Assembly (NCBI RefSeq): GCF_947331445.1
Contig: NZ_CAMZOG010000010.1
Span: forward strand, 1-64,000
Length of the DNA: 64,000 nt
Origin: Parendozoicomonas sp. Alg238-R29
Lineage (GTDB): Bacteria; Pseudomonadota; Gammaproteobacteria; Pseudomonadales; Endozoicomonadaceae
Direction: 5' to 3'
Part shown: positions 8,736 to 18,038 of the stretch, piece by piece
Layout: each line of letters starts with the position of its first letter
How positions within the stretch are numbered: the first letter of the stretch is position 1
The notes under the pieces: generated by a model
What the model was told of the DNA's origin: nothing
Databases searched by the model: none
Seen by the model: only the letters and a program-made list of their open reading frames with translations
Program-made: the position numbers and the translations under genes

Positions 8736-11150
8736 ATGCGTCGTTTACTGCTGTTGTTCGCAGCCGTCCTCATTCCTTTATCTCTTGTTACGAGCCTCTC
8801 CTATGCAGCAGTAGAAAGGGGAAGAATGAGTGTGCGGTCATCAACCAAGGCTGCTGGCTCTTTTTCTACGGCAGGTGAAGTGCATACAGTTGAGATGGGA
8901 GTAGGGAGCGGATCTACATTGCCATCCCTTAAGGTACCTGTACCTGTTGGCATGATTAGTCACATTAAAGGTAAACGCTTCCGGTTAGCTGAAAGTGAAC
9001 TCAACGACGCAGCACAAAGCACTGGCCAAAAGATTGCGATCATTCATGATGACATGGATAGAGAAAAGCAGATGGTGAAAAGGCTGATGGCAGGTTTTAA
9101 AATGCTGGATGCTACAGAAGAGGAGGCATTGCAGGTAGTAAAGGATGATTTTGAGCGGAAGCGGGGGGAAATACAAAAGCAGGTCAATCAGAAAAATCAG
9201 GATTTGGGAAGGCTAGACGAGTTACTGAAGCGGTGTGGGATGACGCTAGAGCAATATTCGGAAATGCTTGAAGATATCAGGCAGTTGCAGCAGGAAGATC
9301 TGAGTATAGAAAATGTAGTAGTAGAGAAGGATAGAATCTATCAAGAAAAAATCACTGCAGAGCGTGAGCTTGACAAGGTTAAGAATAATCTCACTGAGAA
9401 GGAAGCTTATTTACAGGGTCTGGTTACGAGAACCCAGAGACTGCAGAGAGAAACCGAAGATCTGACAGTTAAATCCACAACTTTGCATAATACACATCAG
9501 GATCTGGGTCTAGAGCTTCAAGCTGCCCTGGAGCGCTGCAAAGATGAGGAATGCATGCGTAATGCCCTGATGGATCAGTTGATAAAGAAGATGGAGGAAG
9601 ATCCTGAGTTGATAAAACAATTGCAGGGTGAAGTCACTCAAGTCAGAGCCTCAGACTCATCAGCTTCAAACTCATCTGGAAAAGAACAACGGACACCTAC
9701 CTTAACGCCATCAGCCTCATCTGTTCCCAGTGAAGGTGGTAATGATCAGAGCGGATTTTCTGTCGCAAAAGGATCTGCCGTCGTATCGACAATGCTATTA
9801 AAAGAATCTGCCGCCGTAACGACAATGCTATTAACTGCTGGGGAGGGTAGCGCTGCAACAAACGCAGGAGGGGATTCCTATAAGGATGATTTAGAGGACG
9901 AACAGGTACCCGACTCTGCTGCAGCAGTCTCCAGGGAGGCTAAAGAGCCGCCCATGGATAGTGTAACTCCGTCGTCGAAGGCGGAGGAAAGTAATACACC
10001 CTCTACAACAGAAACCTATACCGCTACTACTGCCCCTTCGTCTTCAGCCCCGACTAGAAGCAAACAGCATTCAAAAGACCAGACTGGCCAGGAAGCAGAT
10101 AGGGATGGTGAGCTTCAGGAAAAAGATACGATTAGAGGCGTAATCCGAGCCGAAAGGGTTACTAATATCAAAGAGTTAAGTAAGTTCCAGACATACAAAA
10201 TATGCGGGTGGCAAGGCTGTCAGTGGATGCTGGTCCAACTTGGTATGTACACTGACCCTCTTCAAACACACATACTGACTCAGGAAGATGGAAGTCTAAT
10301 TACCCATGAGTTCGTGTCAGCACGCAACAAAAACGATGATAAGTCGGCCACCTTTTCCAAAGGTGTGCCAGTTGAAGGTATGTCCCGTAGTGGCAGGCTG
10401 TTTAATGTACATATCCAGCAGGAGTTCGAAAACGTTCCAGATATTCCCCAGGAGCTTCAGAATATAAAGTGGCATTTATATGGTATTCCTCAAACAAGGA
10501 CACATCCGGAGGTGGTTTTCTCGGGAGACAGAATGGCCACCGTCGAAATTGACCTTAGACCGAACCAAAATGTAATACGCGAAGGTGTTCGCAACATGAA
10601 AGTGACTATCTCTTTGGGAAACAAGGGGGAGAACGACGATAGAAAAACTTACGGCATACCTCTGGGGCTCACTTTAACGGGTTGGCTTGCTGAATCGAAA
10701 CATCTCCGAGACCAGGAAGACTCACCGGTTAACCGGGATACTCTGTACGCTTTCCGGCCAGGATTTCCTAGCCAGGGAGAAGCGCTTCCCGGGATTTATT
10801 TGGTACCCAATATTCCAGTTATGCGGGACATGACGGCAGATATAGCCGACGCTGTTGCTGACGATGGTACTGGAAATTTACTAAGTCGCTGGGGAGGTAA
10901 CACGACCCACTCTCCAAAACTGACTTTATCGACTAAAGCGGCTGAGGGTAGGGGGCTGCATGAGGAACCTTTAATTCGTATAGTTGAAGTTGCCCAAAAT
11001 GGAGATATCTACCTGCTAGGCAAGTACAACCCTGAAATCCTTACAATGCTGAACCATGGAAAGCCCGCTAAAAAATCGAACGCTGTGATTCTGGAAAATG
11101 AGGGTGAAGTGGAAAACAGACATACGCCTATTTTATCTATCGAGTACTAG
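8736..11150 (+). CDS. Secreted coiled-coil protein of unknown function
   Basis: 804 residues. Residues 1-24 form a Sec signal peptide (MRRLL, a hydrophobic core, and a likely cut after SYA). Residues about 95-300 are Glu/Lys/Gln-rich and predicted coiled coil. Residues about 305-470 are a Ser/Thr/Ala-rich low-complexity linker that includes a 33-bp imperfect tandem repeat. The last 330 residues look folded, with WQGCQWMLVQLG, a stretch around IDLRPNQNVIREGVR and a stretch around YAFRPGFPSQGEALP. I recognise no family. It is monocistronic and ends overlapping the stop of the convergent lectin pseudogene (shared CTAG). An envelope or secreted structural protein is inference. Confidence 0.75.
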   Translation: MRRLLLLFAAVLIPLSLVTSLSYAAVERGRMSVRSSTKAAGSFSTAGEVHTVEMGVGSGSTLPSLKVPVPVGMISHIKGKRFRLAESELNDAAQSTGQKIAIIHDDMDREKQMVKRLMAGFKMLDATEEEALQVVKDDFERKRGEIQKQVNQKNQDLGRLDELLKRCGMTLEQYSEMLEDIRQLQQEDLSIENVVVEKDRIYQEKITAERELDKVKNNLTEKEAYLQGLVTRTQRLQRETEDLTVKSTTLHNTHQDLGLELQAALERCKDEECMRNALMDQLIKKMEEDPELIKQLQGEVTQVRASDSSASNSSGKEQRTPTLTPSASSVPSEGGNDQSGFSVAKGSAVVSTMLLKESAAVTTMLLTAGEGSAATNAGGDSYKDDLEDEQVPDSAAAVSREAKEPPMDSVTPSSKAEESNTPSTTETYTATTAPSSSAPTRSKQHSKDQTGQEADRDGELQEKDTIRGVIRAERVTNIKELSKFQTYKICGWQGCQWMLVQLGMYTDPLQTHILTQEDGSLITHEFVSARNKNDDKSATFSKGVPVEGMSRSGRLFNVHIQQEFENVPDIPQELQNIKWHLYGIPQTRTHPEVVFSGDRMATVEIDLRPNQNVIREGVRNMKVTISLGNKGENDDRKTYGIPLGLTLTGWLAESKHLRDQEDSPVNRDTLYAFRPGFPSQGEALPGIYLVPNIPVMRDMTADIADAVADDGTGNLLSRWGGNTTHSPKLTLSTKAAEGRGLHEEPLIRIVEVAQNGDIYLLGKYNPEILTMLNHGKPAKKSNAVILENEGEVENRHTPILSIEY
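9770..9835 (+). repeat. 33-bp imperfect tandem repeat in the linker region
   Basis: Two 33-bp copies (approximate limits) encode SAVVSTMLLKE and SAAVTTMLLTA. They differ at several bases, so this duplication is older than the perfect ones elsewhere in the window. Confidence 0.8.
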
Positions 11151-11793
11151 TGTGGGCAAGTAGGATAGTGCTGCTTGCCCCGGTAAGGGCGGCGGTACTC
11201 TTCGACATAATCGAAGGTGCCGCACTTTCCGCAACGCAGTTTGCCATTGCAGTTGTTAATATCCTGTTGGCAGTAACGGGCAGCTTTCAGGGCTGTTTTT
11301 CTGTCTCGTCGGCCATCAGCAATATCTTCTTTACCCGACTTACCCGACAGTTGCAGTTCAGGCGGCCAGCCTCCAGCCAGCAGGAGGAGCAATACTTTTT
11401 ATAACCCCCAATAGGCATGCCGTTAATGTCCAGCATGGGCTTCGGGTTTTCAGGTTTTATCGGTGCAGCTGGTTTGGATTTGGGCTTAGGCTCTGGTGTT
11501 GGTTTCTGGCTGTTAAGTGGAGCCTCGTCGGGAACACTGTTATTGCAGAAAAGGAATCCGCTCTTAAATTGAATTTCGCCATCTTCGCAGACAGACAAGT
11601 CCACAGCTTGTTCAAACACTTGACCATAATCATCCTTGCAGTCTCAAATCATTCCCTGAGTGTTCGAATCGATAGAGCAACCGCTGCAATATTTCAGGTA
11701 ATCCCCTTTCGGTAGAGGGACTGCTGAAACGTGAGTAGTCAGTAATAGAGAGGCGAGGCAAATAGCCAGAAGAGTTGTGATCGTCCTGATCAT
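11147..11793 (-). pseudogene. Broken secreted protein with two cyanovirin-N-like (CVNH) units
   Basis: From ATG 11793 a signal peptide is readable (MIRTITTLLAICLAS, then HVSA), followed by YLKYCSGCSID. An in-frame TGA at 11644-11646 interrupts the protein, which continues as VDLSVCEDGEIQFKSGFLFC, a Pro/Lys linker, and YCSSCWLEAGRLNCNCR. A frame change near 11345, next to a 9-bp tandem duplication (11331-11348), leads to ARYCQQDINNCNGKLRCGKC. The pattern of paired Cys with NCNCR and INNCNGKLRC resembles CVNH lectins, which bind mannose-type glycans; this family call rests on motif memory only. Stop plus frameshift make it a pseudogene unless read through. Confidence 0.65.
11331..11348. repeat. 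9-bp tandem duplication in the CVNH-like pseudogene
   Basis: ttacccgac occurs twice in a row. It lies at the point where the conserved reading frame changes. Confidence 0.9.
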
Positions 11794-11918
11794 GATGTGT
11801 TCCTGCAACTTTTTATCTGCATAGTCACTCTATTGAGTTGTTAGCCCCCTAAAAGGTTAAAACCACCGGCTTTAGCTACGATACTTCCTGCCGTATGTTC
11901 GGTGTGAGATGTAGGGCA

Positions 11919-12393
11919 GTGGACTATAGATATGGCAGTCATACGGTTTTCAAAATTCAGTACCATTTTGTGTTTGTCACAAAGTATCGCTGCCAGGTGT
12001 TACGTGGAGATGTAGGTCTACGTGCGAGAGAGCTGATTAGAGAGACATGCCAAGCTTTTGAGATAGAAATTCTAAAAGGTGTTGTGAGTAAAGATCACGT
12101 TCACCTTTTGCTCTCATCGCCGCCCTGTATGGCTCCCAGTGAGATTATGCGCAGGATAAAAGGACGGTCTTCGACAAAACTCTTTGAGAGTTTTCCAGAC
12201 TTAAAAAAGCGCTACTGGGGTAGGCACTCTTGGGCTCGAGGGTATTTTTGCGTTACATACATCGGGAGAACTCACAGAAGAGATGATCAAAGAGTATTTG
12301 GCGCATCACTTTGAGCCTCGAGTCGATGATAATTTCAGGCTGAAAGTTAACATCAACGCGTCTTTGACGCGTATCCGGACTTTCAGTCCGTAA
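11919..12393 (+). pseudogene. IS200-like transposase TnpA (frameshifted)
   Basis: Starting at GTG 11919 the protein reads DYRYGSHTVFKIQYHFVFV, then SKDHVHLLLSSPP, with the HxH motif of Y1 transposases (here HVH). After RGYFCVT the frame shifts because acat is duplicated (12255-12262). In the shifted frame the conserved end resumes as SGELTEEMIKEYLAHHFEP, with the catalytic Tyr of IKEYL, and ends at 12393. Removing four bases would restore a normal protein of about 150 residues. TnpA is a single-domain HUH nuclease. Confidence 0.88.
12255..12262 (+). repeat. 4-bp tandem duplication inactivating tnpA
   Basis: acat occurs twice in a row exactly where the TnpA frame is lost. Confidence 0.9.
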
Positions 12394-12509
12394 TACTAAC
12401 CCACCGGCTTTAGCCGGTGGTTGTTGAGTATTCTTAGTGGTTGGTAACTCTATGTTTTTTTAAGTAAAAATGCCTAAAAAGGGAGGCGTTGGCAAGATAA
12501 CTTCCTGCA

Positions 12510-12632
12510 AGGTTGATCTGTGTCAGGGTTGCTTCAAGCTTGACCTGTTCATCTGTGGTATTGCTTCTCAGGCAAACATCGGTGGTTCTGTATCTGCATT
12601 AATGCTAGCCAAGATTCTGATGATCTTCTGAT
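12510..12632 (+). pseudogene. Relic of a DUF819/YjcL-like membrane protein
   Basis: A short open stretch encodes KLDLFICGIASQANIGGSVSA and ends soon after at TGA 12630-12632. The ASQANIGG motif resembles a conserved segment of DUF819 (YjcL) integral membrane proteins, usually around 380 residues. Only about 40 residues remain, with no credible start. The assignment is by motif resemblance only. Confidence 0.4.
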
Positions 12633-12658
12633 ATTCGAAGCTTGAACAGGTTTTGAAG

Positions 12659-12690
12659 TTAATAAGCCCTGCAGTTAATAAGCCCTGCAG
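12659..12690 (+). repeat. 16-bp tandem duplication of a terminator arm
   Basis: ttaataagccctgcag occurs twice in a row (12659-12674, 12675-12690). Only the second copy sits next to the complementary arm. Confidence 0.95.
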
Positions 12691-12713
12691 TGTTAACGCG
12701 GCAGGGCTTTTGT
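12680..12713 (+). terminator. Rho-independent terminator upstream of the AbgT gene
   Basis: AAGCCCTGC pairs with GCAGGGCTT around an 11-12-base loop, followed by a short T run. The left arm is duplicated directly upstream. It would end transcription from the relic region at about 12.5 kb. Confidence 0.8.
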
Positions 12714-12766
12714 CGTTTATAGCCCTCTATACTCCAGTGCTTAACCAAAACACTGGAGAAAAGGCC

Positions 12767-14323
12767 ATGCCTGCGGATATTCCGGTCGCAACGGCCGGGC
12801 AGTCGCGAAAATCCTTTATGGAACGGGTAGGGCGAGCTATTCCCGATCCCGTTATTATCTTTATTGTTCTCTTCATTATTTGTGTTCTGGCATCAAATTC
12901 ACTCTCTGGTGTGACTTTCTCCACTCCTGGTGCTGGAGATGAACCTGTACAGCACAGCATTTACAACATGCTCTCATTTGAGGGTATTCGCTGGATGTTT
13001 GAGCATGCTCTGCTGCAGAACTGGCTGGCTTTTGGGCATGGAGTGTTAGGTGTCATTCTGATAGTGATGCTGGGTGTTGGCATTGCTGAGCAAAGTGGTT
13101 TGCTCACCGCTCTCATTAAAAGTGTTGGGCTGCGGTTGAGCGAGCGGTGGTTGCCTGTCTTGTTGGTATTTCTTGGAATTATGAGCAGCCTTGCCAGTGA
13201 TGCCGGTTATTTGATTCTTGTTCCCCTGGCGGGTTTGCTTTACGCGGGTATAAACAAAAACCCTATAGTGGGAATGGCTGCGGCGTTTGCTGGAGTTTCC
13301 GCTGGGTTTAGCGCCAACCTTCTGCCTGCTACTCCTATTGATGTTGTGATCGGTATGAATGCCAGACTCTTCGCGGAGAGTCAGGGCGTGCCTTTTACCC
13401 GTTTCAATGGTGATGATCTGACCCCAGCCACCATGCATTACTGGTTTATCTGTGTCTCAACATTTGTTCTGACAATTGCTGGTGGGCTGGTGACAGTGTT
13501 GGTTGTTGGGCCGAGATGGAAAGATAAAGGTTGGAAGCAAACTGATCAGAGTGCGTCTGAAAGTTTCTCCCTGTCAGAGCAGGAAAGGCACGGTTTGCGT
13601 TGGGCGCTGGTTGGTTTGATTATCGCTTTGGTTATTGTGACCTGGCTGATTTTCGGGCCGTTAGCTGTCTACTACACAGCTTCTGGGAAACGTGTTGCTC
13701 CATGGCTGAATAATATTATTTTGCTGATTACTCTGGTTTTTGCCCTGAGCGGGATTTTTTATGGTGCTGGAACCGGGAGATTCGCTTCAGCGGATGAAGT
13801 TGTAAAAGCTATGGCCAGACAAATGGATACCATGGGTTACATCCTTGTTCTGACCTTCTTCTGTTACAACTTTCTCTCTTTGCTTGCTTACAGTGGAATC
13901 GGCACGTGGTTAACCTGGCTGGGTGCAAGTGGTTTACAGGCAATGGGGTTACAGAATTGGCCAGTGTTATTGTTATTGGGGTTTATTTTAACGACAGCGG
14001 TTATCAATCTGTTTGTCGGTGGATTGACTTCAAAGTGGATGTTGCTGGGGCCTATCTTTGTGCCGATGCTATATCAGGTTAACAGCAATATGACGCCGGA
14101 TGTTGTTGCCGCTGCCTTTCGTGTAGCAGACTCTTCAACCAATATTGTTACGCCGATGATGACTTATGCGGGGGTGGTTTTGTCGTTTATGCGACGCTAT
14201 CGCCCGGATCTCTCTCCGGGTGATCTTATCGGCATTATGTGGCCTTATTCTCTGGCCTTTATCACGCTCTGGAGTGTGCTGCTGGTAGCTTTCTTTATGT
14301 TCCAGCTTCCCCTGGGCTTTTGA
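12767..14323 (+). CDS. AbgT-family transporter
   Basis: I placed the start at ATG 12767 because GGAGAAAAGG precedes it; a longer frame from 12653 would include the terminator. The 518-residue protein has about 12 hydrophobic helices and family features: RVGRAIPDPVIIFI near the start, SSLASDAGYLILVPLAGLLYAGINKNPIVGMAAAF-type sequence in the middle, and VADSSTNIVTPMM near the end. AbgT proteins import p-aminobenzoyl-glutamate or, in some bacteria, export antimetabolites such as sulphonamides. No abgA/abgB hydrolase genes are adjacent, so the substrate is open. The GntR-type gene downstream is convergent. Confidence 0.88.
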   Translation: MPADIPVATAGQSRKSFMERVGRAIPDPVIIFIVLFIICVLASNSLSGVTFSTPGAGDEPVQHSIYNMLSFEGIRWMFEHALLQNWLAFGHGVLGVILIVMLGVGIAEQSGLLTALIKSVGLRLSERWLPVLLVFLGIMSSLASDAGYLILVPLAGLLYAGINKNPIVGMAAAFAGVSAGFSANLLPATPIDVVIGMNARLFAESQGVPFTRFNGDDLTPATMHYWFICVSTFVLTIAGGLVTVLVVGPRWKDKGWKQTDQSASESFSLSEQERHGLRWALVGLIIALVIVTWLIFGPLAVYYTASGKRVAPWLNNIILLITLVFALSGIFYGAGTGRFASADEVVKAMARQMDTMGYILVLTFFCYNFLSLLAYSGIGTWLTWLGASGLQAMGLQNWPVLLLLGFILTTAVINLFVGGLTSKWMLLGPIFVPMLYQVNSNMTPDVVAAAFRVADSSTNIVTPMMTYAGVVLSFMRRYRPDLSPGDLIGIMWPYSLAFITLWSVLLVAFFMFQLPLGF

Positions 14324-14362
14324 GAAAAGGATGGGCGGTATGACCTGGTTACGCCCTACAAT

Positions 14363-14390
14363 ATAGCAGCACTGGCATAGCAGCACTGGC
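14363..14390. repeat. 14-bp tandem duplication between two convergent genes
   Basis: atagcagcactggc occurs twice in a row in the spacer between the AbgT and GntR genes. Confidence 0.95.
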
Positions 14391-14474
14391 GCAGGAATTA
14401 TGGCAGAGGGAGCAGGTCTCTAAGCGGTAGTCTACAGCCTGTCAGTTTTTCTGTTTCCCAGCCTGCTGTAATAA

Positions 14475-14498
14475 AACCCTAACCCTGAACCCTAAACC
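14475..14498. repeat. Short aaccct-type repeat
   Basis: Four imperfect copies of a 6-8-base aaccct/aaaccct motif lie at the stop codon of the GntR gene. They look like a small slippage repeat, not a functional telomere-like array. Confidence 0.7.
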
Positions 14499-15301
14499 TC
14501 TGCTACAAACTCGAAGGTATCACCAAGGAAGTGTGAACGGCTGTATTCTACAGGTGTGTTGTCGTCTAACAGTCCTCGTCTCTCCATAACAATAACCGGA
14601 ATGCCAGCTTCAATATTCAGATAATCGGCATGGCTTTCTTCCAGCGCAACTGCCCGGAGTTTCTGAATGGCCTTTACCGGACGAGAACCTGCGCGCCCCA
14701 ATGCTTCGTAGAGAGAACCGGTCACATCGAACGGTGTGTCCAGATATTTTCTTGGGACAACGGCATATTCAAGAGCGACTGGTGTGTCATCTGCCATACG
14801 TACCCGAAACATTCTTACCACCTCCGCTCCGGAAGGAAGCTGGAGTCGGGCCTGCTCGTCTTTATTGGCCAAACCGATGCCTCGCTCAATCCAGAGAGAG
14901 TCGGGATGTTTATCCACTGACTCGATAACTTCAGAAAAACTGTTGAGGCGATCGAGTTTATGGACCATCCTTTCAGCCACGAATGTACCTGCGCCCTGAC
15001 GCTGGACCAGTAGGCCTTCTGTAACAAGTTCGCTGATGGCACGTTTGACAGTGACCCTGGACACCTTCATATATTGGGCGATCTCGCGTTCGGCGGGCAA
15101 TGCCGAACCCCGTTCAAGGGGGCCATTGTCTATAGCTTGCTGAATCAAGCTCTGCAACTGGAGATAAAGAGGAGTTGCGTTATCTTTCAGGGAGTTGGGT
15201 TCGCCAAAAATGCGCTCTGTCTGGCCTTGCTGTGTATTGCCGGAAGATGGCGCTTTTGGAACTATCTGAACTGTGACGTCGGTCATGGTGTTACGGCTCA
15301 T
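14492..15301 (-). CDS. GntR-family transcriptional regulator with UTRA domain
   Basis: 269 residues. A polar N-terminal extension of about 35 residues precedes a winged helix (about 40-105) with the GntR signature PLYLQLQSLIQQ, LPAEREIAQYMKVSRVTVKRAI and QGAGTFV. A UTRA effector domain (about 125-265) follows, with RVRMADDTPVALE and RRGLLDDNTPVEYSRSHFLGD near the end. HutC/NagR-type regulators bind small molecules such as histidine breakdown products or amino sugar phosphates; the ligand here cannot be told. It points toward the AbgT gene but is convergent with it. Several closely spaced in-frame starts exist near the N-terminus. Confidence 0.88.
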   Translation of the reverse strand: MSRNTMTDVTVQIVPKAPSSGNTQQGQTERIFGEPNSLKDNATPLYLQLQSLIQQAIDNGPLERGSALPAEREIAQYMKVSRVTVKRAISELVTEGLLVQRQGAGTFVAERMVHKLDRLNSFSEVIESVDKHPDSLWIERGIGLANKDEQARLQLPSGAEVVRMFRVRMADDTPVALEYAVVPRKYLDTPFDVTGSLYEALGRAGSRPVKAIQKLRAVALEESHADYLNIEAGIPVIVMERRGLLDDNTPVEYSRSHFLGDTFEFVAEV

Positions 15302-16927
<1,626 letters not shown>

Positions 16928-16952
16928 GACTTACTGACTCGCACCCAATCGT

Positions 16953-16986
16953 AAAGCCGTTTTCCACCAAGGAAAGCGGCTTTTTT
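16953..16986 (+). terminator. Rho-independent terminator after eno
   Basis: AAGCCGTTTTCC pairs with GGAAAGCGGCTT with one mismatch, and a T6 run follows. Confidence 0.9.
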
Positions 16987-17004
16987 ATGCCTGCTGTTTA
17001 GGGG

Positions 17005-17664
17005 CTATTTTCCTTTGAAGTACGCGTTGTTGGGAAATTCTTCGCCAAAGCGTCGTTCAAGAATCTGATGGCCGATGTCGTTCCTTTTCTTAAGGTCGGG
17101 AATCATTGTTTTCAGGATTTTTTCGTTGATCAGCTTTGCCTGCCCTGGCCTTTTACTAATCATGTTGAGGCGCCCCGGGAAGCGCTGCCTCAAAGTAAAA
17201 CGCTGCTCAAAGGAAAAGTTATTGCCTTCTTTTGAATTGATGTGGTTCCAGAGTTTTATAAGGTCTTCTACTGTTTCAGCGGATGAAATGGCCTTGTTGG
17301 CATCGCCGACATTTTTCGGTTTGCTGGGGTCTATGGCCTCGGGTTTGTGAGTGGGAACATCAGAGAGTTTGAGTAGTTTAAGTCGTAATTCAAGAGCCCG
17401 ATCTTCAGGGTTGGTCTTAGGGATCTGAGTTGAGACTGCATGGTTTGGTTTTGGTGTTATAGATTGGAAGCGCTTCAGGGAAGCTTTTTTGGGTGATGAC
17501 AGGTTGGGTGAAGATTGAGAACGCTGGATTTTTGGCTGTCCCTCTGTTTTTTGTACGGATCGCCCTTTATGAGTGCCAGTATTTTGGTTTGGGGGTGTTT
17601 TGGTGAAATTGCTTTTAAGGCTGTTAATGAGGCGCCCGATAGAGATGCGGCTTAATCCTGACAC
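17005..17664 (-). CDS. Unknown basic protein with a Ser/Pro-rich N-terminus
   Basis: 219 residues with no recognised domain and no Sec signal. Residues 1-90 are polar, basic and probably disordered (many Ser, Pro, Lys and Gln, e.g. QRSQSSPNLSSPKKASLKRF). The C-terminal 110 residues look helical (DLIKLWNHINSKEGNN, RFTLRQRFPGRL, then EERRFGEEF-like sequence at the end). Such a disordered N-terminus plus a small helical domain is common in secreted effectors, but that is inference only. Its 3' end lies shortly after the eno terminator and is convergent with it. Confidence 0.55.
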   Translation of the reverse strand: MSGLSRISIGRLINSLKSNFTKTPPNQNTGTHKGRSVQKTEGQPKIQRSQSSPNLSSPKKASLKRFQSITPKPNHAVSTQIPKTNPEDRALELRLKLLKLSDVPTHKPEAIDPSKPKNVGDANKAISSAETVEDLIKLWNHINSKEGNNFSFEQRFTLRQRFPGRLNMISKRPGQAKLINEKILKTMIPDLKKRNDIGHQILERRFGEEFPNNAYFKGK

Positions 17665-18038
17665 TGCAATTCTCCTTGTGGACGGTTGATGGTCATGTCT
17701 TCTTGATATGTGTTCAGTATAAAAGGTTATGTAGCCTATTGTTAAAAATGGTATGGCAATTGATGCAGGTCAATAGCCCATGTGTACCAATGTAATACCA
17801 TTTTCCCCGTAAGTTACCCATGCTGAATAATAGAAATGCAGGATTTTGGGAAGGTTTCAGAGCTACAGACTACAATGATGGCTCCTGAAATTTGGGTTGC
17901 GCAGCCAGTGATAGCTGTCGACAAGCTTATTGATGAAATTTCTAGAAATGCCGATGTGTATTTATTGGACAGGCATTTTTTAATCCCGGGCCCGTAGAGC
18001 GGACCCGCGTTGAACAAACTGGATAGTGAGAGTTCAAG
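17665..18038. other. Intergenic region upstream of gap, 374 bp
   Basis: This spacer between divergent genes should hold the gap promoter. A possible 53-codon ORF (17836-17997) is annotated separately. I see no other structure. Confidence 0.5.
17836..17997 (+). CDS. Possible small ORF in the gap leader
   Basis: ATG 17836 to TAG 17997 gives 53 residues starting MQDFGKVSELQTT, with a protein-like middle (VIAVDKLIDEISRNADVYLL). It ends about 40 bp before gap. There is no strong ribosome-binding site and I recognise no family. It may be a small gene, a relic, or chance. Confidence 0.25.
   Translation: MQDFGKVSELQTTMMAPEIWVAQPVIAVDKLIDEISRNADVYLLDRHFLIPGP

Larger units (their letters stand above)
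11859..12430 (+). mobile_element. IS200/IS605-family insertion sequence (tnpA only, decayed)
   Basis: The element is about 570 bp. The right end has a perfect hairpin CCACCGGC/GCCGGTGG with loop TTTA (12401-12420), plus two smaller hairpins at 12358-12372 and 12375-12390. The left end carries the same 14 bases ccaccggctttagc (11863-11876). Subterminal hairpins instead of terminal inverted repeats are typical of IS200/IS605 elements, which move as single strands. The exact ends are estimated. No tnpB is present. Confidence 0.75.

Noticed and set aside
11895-12314. TnpA as an intact 139-residue transposase
   Set aside because: The last 30 residues are out of frame and the catalytic Tyr segment is read only after correcting a 4-bp duplication.
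14475-14498. Telomere-like ccctaa repeats at the end of the GntR gene
   Set aside because: Only four imperfect copies inside a normal chromosomal context; best explained as one more short slippage repeat.
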